The position numbers were made by a program, and so were the translations under genes. Of a stretch of 12,015 nt of DNA, positions 1 through 7,396 are shown piece after piece. The stretch's first letter is position 1; each line of letters starts with the position of its first letter. The notes under the pieces were generated by a model, which did no database searches, was not told the origin of the DNA, and saw nothing but the letters and a program-made list of their open reading frames with translations. The DNA is taken from assembly GCA_002683515.1 (NCBI GenBank), contig NYTN01000050.1, positions 1 to 12,015 on the forward strand. The letters are read 5' to 3'. Source of the DNA: Rhodobiaceae bacterium (GTDB lineage: Bacteria; Pseudomonadota; Alphaproteobacteria; RS24).

Positions 1-731
1 AGCGCTGCAAGGCGTGGCTGGGTGGCAATCTTTAAAGCTGTCTGAGTAACATTTTCTGCCAGTTCATCTATTGGGACGACACGGTTAATCATTCCTGCAG
101 ACAAGGCGCGATCTGCTGACCAGCGCTCACCAAGAAGCAGAAACTCTTTCGCCATGCGAACATTAAGTTCATAGGGGTGTGCAAAATACTCAACTCCAGG
201 GAAGCCCATTTGGACAACTGGATCTTGGAAGAAGGCCGTGTCGGAAGCGATAATTAAATCACATACCCAAGCCAGCATCAGGCCGCCGGCAATACATCCG
301 CCATGCACCTGAGCGATTGTCGGTTTAGGGATTTCGCGCCAGCGATTGCAAAAGCCGAGATAAACTTCAGTTTCGCGAATAAATGCTTTTTCAGCGCCGG
401 GCTTATTGTCGTGATTATAAATCATCGTCCGGCGGTCTTCTCGACCAATGGTGAAGTCTCGTCCGGGTGTTCCAATATCATGACCTGCTGAAAAATGTTT
501 GCCATTGCCTTTCAGCACAATCACCTTAACGCCATCATCGCCGACAGCCTTATAAAAAGCATCGTCCAGCGCATAAAGCATCTGGCTGTTCTGACTATTA
601 TGATAAGTTGGGCGGTTTAGTGTAATGTAAGCAACCTTGTCCACGACCTCATAAAGTATCGGGTTTTCCTCTTCGTAAACCACTTCTTTTTCTTCGCGTG
701 GAACAGTTTCGTTTTCGTTAATTTGGCTCAT
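1..731 (-). CDS. Crotonase-fold (enoyl-CoA hydratase/isomerase family) protein, C-terminus cut by window edge
   Basis: My own translation from the ATG at 731-729 stays open for 243 codons to the left edge, so the C-terminus is missing. An AAAGGG Shine-Dalgarno precedes the start. The crotonase oxyanion-hole signature HFSAGHD lies at residues 79-85 and the second one, GGCIAGG, at 144-150, followed by AWVCDLIIASD. These bind and polarise an acyl-CoA thioester. The two glutamates that catalyse hydration in classical crotonase (rat Glu144 and Glu164) align here with Met152 and Val172, so ordinary hydratase activity is doubtful. There is an acidic N-terminal extension of about 25 residues and an insert near 90-120, which I recall from a crotonase subfamily found in actinobacteria and proteobacteria. 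It is the last visible gene of the hsa-like operon, 63 bases after hsaC, and probably acts on a CoA ester in the same pathway. The exact reaction is unknown. Confidence 0.9.
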   Translation of the reverse strand, partial: MSQINENETVPREEKEVVYEEENPILYEVVDKVAYITLNRPTYHNSQNSQMLYALDDAFYKAVGDDGVKVIVLKGNGKHFSAGHDIGTPGRDFTIGREDRRTMIYNHDNKPGAEKAFIRETEVYLGFCNRWREIPKPTIAQVHGGCIAGGLMLAWVCDLIIASDTAFFQDPVVQMGFPGVEYFAHPYELNVRMAKEFLLLGERWSADRALSAGMINRVVPIDELAENVTQTALKIATQPRLAA

Positions 732-784
732 ATTAAGGCCCTTTCCGATATTCTACATGAAGACACTTTTTTGGAAAGTGCCCT

Positions 785-807
785 GATTGGTTGGTTACTC
801 ACCAATC
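785..807. repeat. Inverted repeat spanning the hsaC stop codon
   Basis: GATTGGT at 785-791 and ACCAATC at 801-807 are perfect 7-base inverted arms separated by 9 bases. They straddle the hsaC stop codon at 795-797, just upstream of the crotonase gene. On the transcript (minus strand) the hairpin is not followed by a U tract, so it does not look like an intrinsic terminator. It could tune translation or mRNA decay between the two genes, or be chance. Confidence 0.35.
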
Positions 808-1697
808 TGTGGGAAATCATATTCATGTCCCCAATAATCTCCCGAGGTTGTTTTGGTCGGCGTGTATTGTGACCAGTCTGCAACCTGTTTACCATCAAAG
901 CCATATTCCAGTCCCATACCACCAGGGGCAAAGAAATAGAACGATACCATTTCGTCATTGGAGTGGCGACCAAGATCAGAGAAAATATGTAGCCCAGCCT
1001 TTTTAACACGATCCATGCAATATCCGACTTCATCAATTGACCCGACTTCAATCATTAGGTGGATAAGACCTGTTGGACTTGGAAAATTGTAAAGGCCGAG
1101 CGAATGATGGCGCGGATTATCAGCATGCATAAATAAAACGCGTTGATTGGGCGCACCTTCTGCGGGCGGGGGTAGGGTAAGGTCGTCACTTATACCAAAG
1201 CCAAACAATGAGATATAAAATTCCTCAGTTGCTTCATTTTCAGGAGCAGGAATAACCAGATGTCCAAGCCCCATCTCGCCAGTAATAAAAGCCTTTATAT
1301 TATGGTTGGGGGAAAAAGGATTGCCCTCATGCCGCCCGTGATAAAACTCCACGAGATTCCCCGATGGGTCATAGCAAGATGAAAAAGCGGTAACCGCTCG
1401 TCTTTTGGCTTCATCATCTGAGCCAGTTTTGACTTGAACGCCAGCGGCTTGGAGTTTTTCGACCAGTGCGGCATATGCCTCAGCAGAGGAAAGCTGTAAA
1501 CCACTTGCTACAAATTTATCTTCGTCACCTTGTTCAACAATATACCTGAAGGGTGCATCATCCATACGCAGATATTTTGACCCATTTTCGTCATCATGTT
1601 CAGCAACGCCAAAGCCCAAAACATCAACGGCAAAGTCTGCCCATGCTTGTGGGTCAGTCATTTGCATTCTGACATATCCTAGATTTTCTATTCCCAT
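795..1697 (-). CDS. hsaC: HsaC/BphC-like type I extradiol catechol dioxygenase
   Basis: A 300-residue two-domain VOC-fold protein, the usual size of the BphC/HsaC/TesB family. It would open a catechol ring next to the two hydroxyls using Fe(II) and O2 in the cytoplasm. The catalytic C-terminal domain shows all three metal ligands: His146 (GLGHLVIP), His213 (GLIHLMIE) and Glu264 (GLEYG). The second-shell residues also fit the family: His198 (PRHHSLGL), His245 (GRHSNDEMVSFY) and Tyr254. It should therefore be active. The N-terminal VOC domain (about 1-125) lacks the ligands, as is normal. It follows the hydrolase gene by 37 bases and precedes the crotonase gene, so product and hydrolase substrate are made from one transcript. 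By neighbourhood the substrate is likely a 3,4-dihydroxy-9,10-secosteroid or a similar substituted catechol. A biphenyl-type catechol cannot be excluded by sequence alone. Confidence 0.93.
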   Translation of the reverse strand: MGIENLGYVRMQMTDPQAWADFAVDVLGFGVAEHDDENGSKYLRMDDAPFRYIVEQGDEDKFVASGLQLSSAEAYAALVEKLQAAGVQVKTGSDDEAKRRAVTAFSSCYDPSGNLVEFYHGRHEGNPFSPNHNIKAFITGEMGLGHLVIPAPENEATEEFYISLFGFGISDDLTLPPPAEGAPNQRVLFMHADNPRHHSLGLYNFPSPTGLIHLMIEVGSIDEVGYCMDRVKKAGLHIFSDLGRHSNDEMVSFYFFAPGGMGLEYGFDGKQVADWSQYTPTKTTSGDYWGHEYDFPQIGE

Positions 1698-1734
1698 CTC
1701 ATCATCCCCGATTAATTTTATTAAATTTTATTTT

Positions 1735-2568
1735 CTAGTCATGTTTCAAAAAGTCAATGCAGGTGGCATTAAACATGCGTGGATGTTCAATCATTACCCA
1801 ATGACCACAAGCATTTACCTCAATGAGACGCGATTGATTATTTGCCCTGAGACATGTCTGTTTTCCTTGAGGTGGCATGAATAAATCATCAGCACCCCAA
1901 AAAGTAAGGATTGGGCATGTCAGTTCTTTTAGTCTGGGCCCAAGATTAGGGGTTTTCATCGTTGTGATGACTTCTTTTGGTTGATTCTGCGCCACATGCC
2001 AGCGCATAGCTATGAGGTCAGATGTGATAAGCGCCTCATCATGAACAAAGTTCTTTAACACTTTTTGAAGTGTTTCCTGAGTAAGTCCGTCTTTAAGCGC
2101 ATCGACCATTTTGGCTATGCCCGGCATGGTGAAATAATCTTGCTGTTCTTCAATACAGCCCGGACCCATCAAAATAAGCTTATGAATAAATCCAGGATCA
2201 TTGAGGGCAATCTGAACAGCTATCCCTCCACCCAAGGAATTTCCAACAAAACTGCAAGAGGAAATGCCAAGTGAAATCAACCCTGCTTTAAGAGTGTCAC
2301 AGAATAGGTCAAGCGTGTAATCACCAAGGTCAATTGGTTTATCAGTGTATCCGAAACCTATGAGGTCAGGTAGAACGACATAAAAACCTGCATCTGCAAA
2401 GTCTTGTGCGTTTTTGCTGAAATTTGCATAACCGCAATTCCCCGGCCCCGATCCGTGGACAAAAACCACGGCAGGGTTTTCTGGGTTCCCATATTCAAGA
2501 ACATGCATCTTGATAAGACCGGCTTCAACGAACCTGCCTTCAGGTGGTTGGGCGAGATATTCTGCCAT
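1735..2568 (-). CDS. hsaD: HsaD/BphD-like meta-cleavage product (C-C bond) hydrolase
   Basis: A 277-residue alpha/beta hydrolase, typical in length for meta-cleavage product hydrolases. It would cleave the C-C bond of the ring-opened dienoate made by the extradiol dioxygenase, giving a 2-hydroxydienoate and an acid. Seen in the sequence: the oxyanion segment HGSGPG (38-43), which is characteristic of this subfamily; the nucleophile elbow GNSLGGG with Ser111; the acid Asp228 in WGADDLFMPP; and the base His256 in CGHWVMIEHP, whose adjacent Trp257 is also conserved in BphD and HsaD. Arg189 is a plausible equivalent of the BphD substrate-binding arginine. The start codon overlaps the hsaA stop codon by one base (TAATG), so translation is probably coupled. 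It lies between the monooxygenase and the extradiol dioxygenase genes, a standard meta-pathway order. The true substrate is inferred from context. Confidence 0.93.
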   Translation of the reverse strand: MAEYLAQPPEGRFVEAGLIKMHVLEYGNPENPAVVFVHGSGPGNCGYANFSKNAQDFADAGFYVVLPDLIGFGYTDKPIDLGDYTLDLFCDTLKAGLISLGISSCSFVGNSLGGGIAVQIALNDPGFIHKLILMGPGCIEEQQDYFTMPGIAKMVDALKDGLTQETLQKVLKNFVHDEALITSDLIAMRWHVAQNQPKEVITTMKTPNLGPRLKELTCPILTFWGADDLFMPPQGKQTCLRANNQSRLIEVNACGHWVMIEHPRMFNATCIDFLKHD

Positions 2569-3737
2569 TAAACAAACAAGTCCGTGCTTTCGCCTGAAAT
2601 GTGAATGCCACCAAAATTACGGGCAAAGCCGACAGGGTTATTTGCAACATGCGCCCGAGCAATGTGAATGTCATGCCACAAAGACTGAATAGGCGAGCCA
2701 TCGTAGACGCTACGTCCACCGGCTACATCGAAAATCAGGTCTACAGCTTCCATCATGCGCTCAATAACAAGGCTGGCTTGATAGCGATACTTGACGCGGT
2801 CAATCATGGGGATTTCTTCGCCCTTATTTACCTTGTCGAGCATATCATCAAAGTTTCTGAAAATAATGGCTTCAGTCTCATCAATAAGTGTTGCTGTTTT
2901 CGCAATTCTTACAGTCACATCTGGATCTCCGGCAAGACGTGTAGGGTCAGTGGAACTGGATGTAGCGTTTTCAATGAACAAGCGCAGGGCGTGTTTCGCC
3001 GCACCAATAGAGGGTGAGGATACAACACGGATAAAAAGCTGCGCCCAAGGAATTGAATACATTGGATTTTCTTGCTCATGAACACAATTAAAACCATCCA
3101 TTTGGATGTGAGTTCTGTGTTCGGGGATAAAGATAGGCTCTTCAATAACAATATCATTTGAACCTGTCGCGTGGAGTCCCATCGGAAACCATGTTTCTTC
3201 AATACCGTAATCACTTCGTGGGAGCAGGAATGTTCTATAATGAATACCGTCTGGATGATCGGTGATCACGCCGCCAAGTAAAGTCCATGAGCAGTGGTTA
3301 GAACCGCTACTCCACCCCCAACGACCCGACAGCTCAAAACCGCCATCAACTGTTTTCACTTTCGCACCTACTGGATTGTAAGAAGATGAAATAAGCGTAT
3401 CCGGTGAGTCCGCATAGACCTCCTCGGCCGCTTGAGGCGGCATAATAGCTAGCTGATATGCGTGAACAGCAATAATGCCACCAGCCCAAGCTGTACTCAT
3501 ATCACGCTCGGCAATATCTATCGCTGCGCGAAAAAATTCCTGAGGTGTGCATTCGTAGCCGCCATATTGTTTGGGAAGGAGCATTCTGAAAAAACCCTGC
3601 TCACGAAGTGCTTCAATACTGCTTTTAGGAATCTGTCTATTCTCTTTACCCTCGGGTGCATTTTTCTCAATCAGACTCAATGCCGGGGCCACATTTACGC
3701 TGTGCATATTGCTGGTTTCTATGGCTGCTTGACTCAT
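2568..3737 (-). CDS. hsaA: HsaA-like flavin-dependent aromatic monooxygenase (oxygenase component)
   Basis: A 389-residue protein with the acyl-CoA dehydrogenase fold that matches the flavin-dependent phenol hydroxylase branch (HsaA of steroid degradation, about 394 residues; C2 of 4-hydroxyphenylacetate hydroxylase). It would use reduced flavin from a separate reductase and O2 to turn a phenol into a catechol. HsaA-like stretches seen are GFFRMLLPKQYGG (48-60), ISSSYNPVGA (116-125), GWSSGSNHCSW (141-151), GLHATGSN (187-194) and SPIQSLWHD (348-356). The acyl-CoA dehydrogenase catalytic glutamate is absent: that position is about Val364, within RAHVANNP. So it is not an ordinary dehydrogenase. 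The ATG at 3737 has an AGAAGGA Shine-Dalgarno at 3752-3746. It heads the hsaA-hsaD-hsaC-crotonase run, 138 bases downstream of fadD3, and that gap holds a probable promoter and palindromes. The likely reductase partner is the gene at 8136-9119. Confidence 0.92.
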   Translation of the reverse strand: MSQAAIETSNMHSVNVAPALSLIEKNAPEGKENRQIPKSSIEALREQGFFRMLLPKQYGGYECTPQEFFRAAIDIAERDMSTAWAGGIIAVHAYQLAIMPPQAAEEVYADSPDTLISSSYNPVGAKVKTVDGGFELSGRWGWSSGSNHCSWTLLGGVITDHPDGIHYRTFLLPRSDYGIEETWFPMGLHATGSNDIVIEEPIFIPEHRTHIQMDGFNCVHEQENPMYSIPWAQLFIRVVSSPSIGAAKHALRLFIENATSSSTDPTRLAGDPDVTVRIAKTATLIDETEAIIFRNFDDMLDKVNKGEEIPMIDRVKYRYQASLVIERMMEAVDLIFDVAGGRSVYDGSPIQSLWHDIHIARAHVANNPVGFARNFGGIHISGESTDLFV

Positions 3738-3875
3738 TTTAAGGGTCCTTCTGTGTCAATTGTTTACATATCCCAAGAGAATATCAAATATGCGTAAAAT
3801 TAAAACAGTTTTTTACGAATTTTTATCATAAATGTGGAAAAAACATCGTTTTTGCAGAATTTATTTTCCAAATAC
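3738..3875 (-). promoter_or_regulatory. hsaA upstream control region with nested palindromes
   Basis: This 138-base AT-rich gap between fadD3 and hsaA has no gene. It holds the inverted repeat CGTAAAA (3793-3799) and TTTTACG (3811-3817), inside which lies a second palindrome, AAAACAGTTTT (3802-3812). Further up is AAAAACATCGTTTTT (3839-3853), itself inside TGGAAAA (3835-3841) and TTTTCCA (3864-3870). A possible sigma-70 promoter on the minus strand is TTGATA (3787-3782), a 17-base spacer, then AACAAT (3764-3759). It is a 9 of 12 match and would place the palindromes just upstream of the -35 box. The outer repeat near 3835-3870 could also act as a weak hairpin after fadD3. The palindromes are seen; binding and promoter activity are inferred. 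Confidence 0.45.
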
Positions 3876-5405
3876 CTACATTTTCTCCAATAAAAACTTC
3901 TGAACTTTACCAGATGCATTCCGCGGCAAATCTTCAAGTACGGTTATTTTGCGGGGAACTTTGAAATTTGAAATTCTTTCTTTAACCCATGTGATCAATG
4001 CATCTGTGTCAATTTCTGGGGTGCGGGAAAGAATGAAGGCTTGCGGTACTTCGCCAAGACGGTCATCTGCCATGCCGATAACGGCAGCATCAACCACTTC
4101 GGGATGCTGCATCAGCCATTTTTCAATTTCTGCTGGATAGGCGTTGAACCCACCGACAATAATCATGTCTTTTTTCCTGTCGGTTATACGAAGATAGCCT
4201 TTTTCATCCATCGTGCCGACATCACCGGTTTTGAGCCAGCCATCTAAGGTTATGGTGCGCGCGGTATCTTCTGGTGCATCAAGGTAACTCTGCATTACGT
4301 TGAAACCACGAACCCAGATTTCGCCCTCTTCGCCTGTGATGACTTGATTGCCGTCTTCATCCACGAGAATCACTTCTGTTTCAGGTAAGGGGCGTCCAAC
4401 TGTAGTTGCGATTGTTTCAAAATCATCGCCTTTCTGACATAATGAAACAACGCCGCAAGTTTCGGTGAGGCCGTAGGCGGAATACACATTATCAATGCCG
4501 ATAACTTCATGCATTTTTCTAATTAGGTCGACAGGTATCACTGTTGCACCTGTGGTGGCCAGGCGCAGGGATGACACATCTCTTTTTTTAAAATCGGGGT
4601 GATCCATCATGGTTTGAAAAATTGTTGGTGCACCCGGCATAACTGTAATCTTATCTTCTTCAATGCGTTTTAAAACCTCACCGGGGTCAAAAACGCCAAG
4701 CGGATAAATAGTGGCGGCGCGGATAAGACAGCTCAACCACCCCGCTTTATAACCAAAACTATGGAAGAAGGGGTTCACCACCAGATAACGATCCCCTTGG
4801 TGCATATCAATTGCCTTTGTGAAAACATCAAAGACACTGATATTTTGCCCGTGATGCGTGACTGCCCCTTTGGGGAGGCCGGTCGTTCCGGAAGTGAAAA
4901 TTATGTCCGACGCATCTTCTGGGTCAATTTCATCAAGCGCCTCCTCAGCAAGTGGCGCATCAGCAAAATTCAAGAGATTCTGGAAGCCCTGATCACCCTC
5001 TTTATCTCTTAATATAATTGTTTCCTGCAAATCGGGGAGATCTTCACTGCACAGCATGGAGGGATAATCAAGTCCAAGAAATCCATCGACTGTGAGCAGA
5101 AGCTTGCATCCTGAACGCCGGATAATATCGGCTGCCTCCGACCCTTTATATCGTGTGTTCAATGTGACAAGCACTCCCCCTAACGTCTGACCGGCGAGCG
5201 CTGTTACAATCCACTCGGCACAATTGGGGGCCCAAATAGCAAATTTATCCCCTTTGGTAAGACCTTTTGCTTGGAAGGCTGCGGCGATTTTTAAAACCTG
5301 ATGTTGTAAATCGCGATAGCTGGTGGTCGTCCCATTATCAACAATTGCTGCAAGGTCAGGATTATTTTTGGCTGTTTGTTTTAAGATGCCGGGAATTGTT
5401 TGCAT
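3876..5405 (-). CDS. fadD3: FadD3-like AMP-forming acyl-CoA synthetase
   Basis: An adenylate-forming acyl-CoA synthetase that activates a carboxylic acid with ATP and CoA. I chose the ATG at 5405 (509 residues, starting MQTIPGILKQ) because GAGGGG sits five bases upstream (5416-5411). An in-frame start at 5444 would add 13 residues without such support. Motifs in the 509-residue numbering: P-loop TSGTTGLPKG (171-180), YGLTE (311-315), TGD (394-396), the hinge region with TDRKKDMIIVGGFNAYP, and the catalytic Lys500 in ASGKVQ. The segment LNTRYKGSEAADIIRRSG (82-99) recalls FadD3, the HIP-CoA synthetase that activates the C/D-ring acid left after steroid ring A/B cleavage. Placement just upstream of hsaA fits that role, but other ring-derived acids are possible and the FadD3 name rests on memory of family sequences. 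Confidence 0.88.
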   Translation of the reverse strand: MQTIPGILKQTAKNNPDLAAIVDNGTTTSYRDLQHQVLKIAAAFQAKGLTKGDKFAIWAPNCAEWIVTALAGQTLGGVLVTLNTRYKGSEAADIIRRSGCKLLLTVDGFLGLDYPSMLCSEDLPDLQETIILRDKEGDQGFQNLLNFADAPLAEEALDEIDPEDASDIIFTSGTTGLPKGAVTHHGQNISVFDVFTKAIDMHQGDRYLVVNPFFHSFGYKAGWLSCLIRAATIYPLGVFDPGEVLKRIEEDKITVMPGAPTIFQTMMDHPDFKKRDVSSLRLATTGATVIPVDLIRKMHEVIGIDNVYSAYGLTETCGVVSLCQKGDDFETIATTVGRPLPETEVILVDEDGNQVITGEEGEIWVRGFNVMQSYLDAPEDTARTITLDGWLKTGDVGTMDEKGYLRITDRKKDMIIVGGFNAYPAEIEKWLMQHPEVVDAAVIGMADDRLGEVPQAFILSRTPEIDTDALITWVKERISNFKVPRKITVLEDLPRNASGKVQKFLLEKM

Positions 5406-5500
5406 GATTTCCCCTCTAATTGCCCCTTTGACTTTTAAAAACAACTAAACTTAGACATGAGGTTAGAATTACGCAATACTTAGCAACATTGGAGGCACTC
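5406..5500. promoter_or_regulatory. Divergent intergenic region between fadD3 and an SDR gene
   Basis: These 95 bases lie between divergent starts and must carry both promoters. TTACGCA at 5469-5475 matches the core of the repeats upstream of hsaA. CTAAACTTAG (5446-5455) is a near-palindrome with 4-base arms. A weak plus-strand promoter candidate is TTGACT (5428-5433), a 17-base spacer and TTAGAC (5451-5456). Its -10 box is poor, so it is only tentative. GGAG at 5491-5494 is the Shine-Dalgarno for the SDR. Confidence 0.35.
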
Positions 5501-6277
5501 ATGAAGGGTTTAAGCGGTCAAACAATCATCGTTACCGGAGGCGGTAAGGGTATTGGGAGGGGAATCACCACTGCTTTTGCTAAGGCAGGCGCGCATATTG
5601 CGATTTGCGGACGCTCTGCGCCTGAAGCTTTTGATAGTGAGATTGCTGATCAGATTCATTTTATTGAACTTGATATTAGAGAGGCTGAAAACGCAGAAAA
5701 GCTACTTGATTTTGCGGCGAGTTTCGGGCATCCAATTACCACCTTGATTAATAATGCGGGAGGGGGGCCACCAGTCGCTTCCGCAGAAGCCAGCGCGTCT
5801 TTGACTGAGAAAGTCATAAAGTTGAACCTGCTAGCGCCAATCTATTTGTCACAAGCCGCCTATAATTATATGCGCGCTAATGAAGTAAACGGCTGTATCA
5901 TTAACATCTCAAGTGTCTCGGCTACACGTTCGTCACCGGGTACTGTCGCTTATGGTGCTGCAAAAGCCGGGCTGATAAATGTCACTACATCATTGGCGAT
6001 GGAATGGGCGCCTGATGTTCGGGTTAATGCCATTATTGTTGGGTTGGTAAAAACTGAAGCATCCGAGTCTCATTACGGCGGCGAGAAAGGCATGGCCTAT
6101 CTTGCAGATAATCTTCCTATGAAGCGAATGGGTCAGCCTCAAGACATTGCTCATGCTTGTCTGTTTTTGGCAGATCCCGTGTCGGCTTATATTTCCGGCG
6201 CATGTCTGGAGGTGTTTGGCGGCGGTGAGCCACCGAGCTTCCTCAAAATCACGCAAGATGCTGCAGCACAAAAATAA
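5501..6277 (+). CDS. SDR family NAD(P)-dependent dehydrogenase
   Basis: A 258-residue classical short-chain dehydrogenase/reductase that would interconvert a hydroxyl and a ketone. The ATG at 5501 is preferred over an upstream in-frame TTG at 5489 because GGAGG ends seven bases before it. Seen: the cofactor motif TGGGKGIG (12-19), NNAG (84-87), Asn109, Ser137/138 in NISSVS, and the catalytic Tyr151 and Lys155 (YGAAK). Lys16 and Arg38 after the second strand favour NADP(H), which is inference. The C-terminal EVFGGGEPPSFL (237-248) has the usual cofactor-side loop and recalls SDRs in actinobacterial steroid loci, though I cannot name the subgroup. It is divergent from fadD3 and ends 22 bases from the convergent OYE gene. 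A 3-hydroxyacyl-CoA or hydroxysteroid substrate is plausible in this setting. Confidence 0.9.
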   Translation: MKGLSGQTIIVTGGGKGIGRGITTAFAKAGAHIAICGRSAPEAFDSEIADQIHFIELDIREAENAEKLLDFAASFGHPITTLINNAGGGPPVASAEASASLTEKVIKLNLLAPIYLSQAAYNYMRANEVNGCIINISSVSATRSSPGTVAYGAAKAGLINVTTSLAMEWAPDVRVNAIIVGLVKTEASESHYGGEKGMAYLADNLPMKRMGQPQDIAHACLFLADPVSAYISGACLEVFGGGEPPSFLKITQDAAAQK

Positions 6278-6299
6278 TATTTTGTTATAATTTTGATTT

Positions 6300-7364
6300 T
6301 CAGAGAAACGGATAATCCGTATATCCCTTTTCGCCTGGTGTGTAGAGTGTGCTTCGTTCCATCTCCGCGAGCGGTGCGCCGGTCTTAAAACGACTTACAA
6401 GGTCAGGATTGGAAACAAATAATCTGCCAAATGAGACGGCATCTGCCGTGCCGCTTTCAATCATTTTTTGTGCGGCTTCTTTGTCGAAACTTTCATTTAA
6501 TATAAGGGGACCGTCAAAATGTTTTTGCGCCAGTGCGATATTATCAACGCCGCGATTAATCAAAGGGTCCATACGAATGACATGCAGATAGGCGAGGTTT
6601 TTGGGCGAGACGGCGTCCAGCAATGCTGCGAAAGTTTCCGCAGGATTATCATCATGTAAATCATTGAATGGGTTGCCTGGGCAAATGCGCATGCCTACTC
6701 GTCCAGCGCCAGCGCGATCAATCATCACCTCAAGAACATCCAACGTAAATCTTAATCGGTTTTCAAGGGATCCACCATAAGCGTCCTCGCGTAGATTGGT
6801 GCCAGTGGATAAAAATTGTGCAGGAAGGTAGCCACTCGTCGCGTGTAACTCAACGCCGTCAAAACCGATATTTATTGCGTTTTGAGTGGCGGTAGCGAAG
6901 TCGTTTATTGTTTGCCCAATGTCTTTTAAAGTCATTTCTTCCGGCACATCATGGGCAACCATCCCATCGGTGTCAGTATACATTTTACCTGCTGCTTGCA
7001 GGCGGGATGGGGCAAGTGTTCTGGCTGTTTCTATTTTATTTGCTGCCGCCGCAACACGGCCGCAATGCATAATTTGCATAACGATTCTGCCGTTATTTTC
7101 GTGAACTTTGCGACAGGTTTTTTCCCAAGCTGAGATTTGTTTTTCTGACACAATCCCCGGTGTGCGGACATACCCTTTTCCGTCATAGCTGGGATAAACG
7201 CCTTCGGTGATAATCAAACCTGCAGATGTTCTTTGCGTATAATAATCCATCACTAAAGGTGTTGGTTCGTCATCCTGTCCGGCTCGACTGCGTGTCATTG
7301 GGGCCATCACGATGCGGTTATTTAAGTCAATATCGCCGAGACGATGAGGTTTAAAGAGTGTCAT
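6300..7364 (-). CDS. Old Yellow Enzyme family FMN-dependent ene-reductase
   Basis: A 354-residue single-domain TIM-barrel flavoprotein of the classical OYE/N-ethylmaleimide reductase type. Such enzymes reduce an activated C=C bond with NAD(P)H. It lacks the C-terminal Fe-S and nucleotide-binding domains of the longer 2,4-dienoyl-CoA reductase or BaiCD type. Seen: APMTRSRA (21-28) with the flavin-tuning Thr24, QIMHCGR (97-103), LREDAYGGSLENR (191-203), the FMN-phosphate segment SFGRLFVSNPDL (311-322) and the C-terminal YTDYPFL. In the substrate-binding motif HATSGYL (174-180) His174 and the proton donor Tyr179 are kept, but the usual Asn (OYE1 Asn194) is Ser177. AGGAAG precedes the ATG. It follows the SnoaL-like gene by 32 bases and is probably cotranscribed with it. 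Reduction of an enone on an alicyclic ring is likely. Confidence 0.92.
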   Translation of the reverse strand: MTLFKPHRLGDIDLNNRIVMAPMTRSRAGQDDEPTPLVMDYYTQRTSAGLIITEGVYPSYDGKGYVRTPGIVSEKQISAWEKTCRKVHENNGRIVMQIMHCGRVAAAANKIETARTLAPSRLQAAGKMYTDTDGMVAHDVPEEMTLKDIGQTINDFATATQNAINIGFDGVELHATSGYLPAQFLSTGTNLREDAYGGSLENRLRFTLDVLEVMIDRAGAGRVGMRICPGNPFNDLHDDNPAETFAALLDAVSPKNLAYLHVIRMDPLINRGVDNIALAQKHFDGPLILNESFDKEAAQKMIESGTADAVSFGRLFVSNPDLVSRFKTGAPLAEMERSTLYTPGEKGYTDYPFL

Positions 7365-7396
7365 TTGGACTTCCTAATTATTAGTTAACTTTATTT

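Noticed and set aside
785..807. Intrinsic terminator after hsaC
   Set aside because: The hairpin arms are only 7 bases, include the stop codon, and no U tract follows on the transcript strand.
2601..3081. Overlapping plus-strand open frames inside hsaA
   Set aside because: They lie fully opposite a well-supported gene, lack Shine-Dalgarno sequences and family motifs, and read as complement-strand shadows. The same holds for the other short open frames across the window.
2568..3737. Acyl-CoA dehydrogenase annotation for the 389-residue protein
   Set aside because: The fold is shared, but the catalytic glutamate position is Val364 and the sequence follows HsaA closely at several segments; the meta-cleavage neighbours also favour a monooxygenase.
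5406..5444. Longer start for the acyl-CoA synthetase at 5444
   Set aside because: The ATG at 5405 has GAGGGG five bases upstream and the protein then begins at the usual family position; the extra 13 residues show no family similarity.
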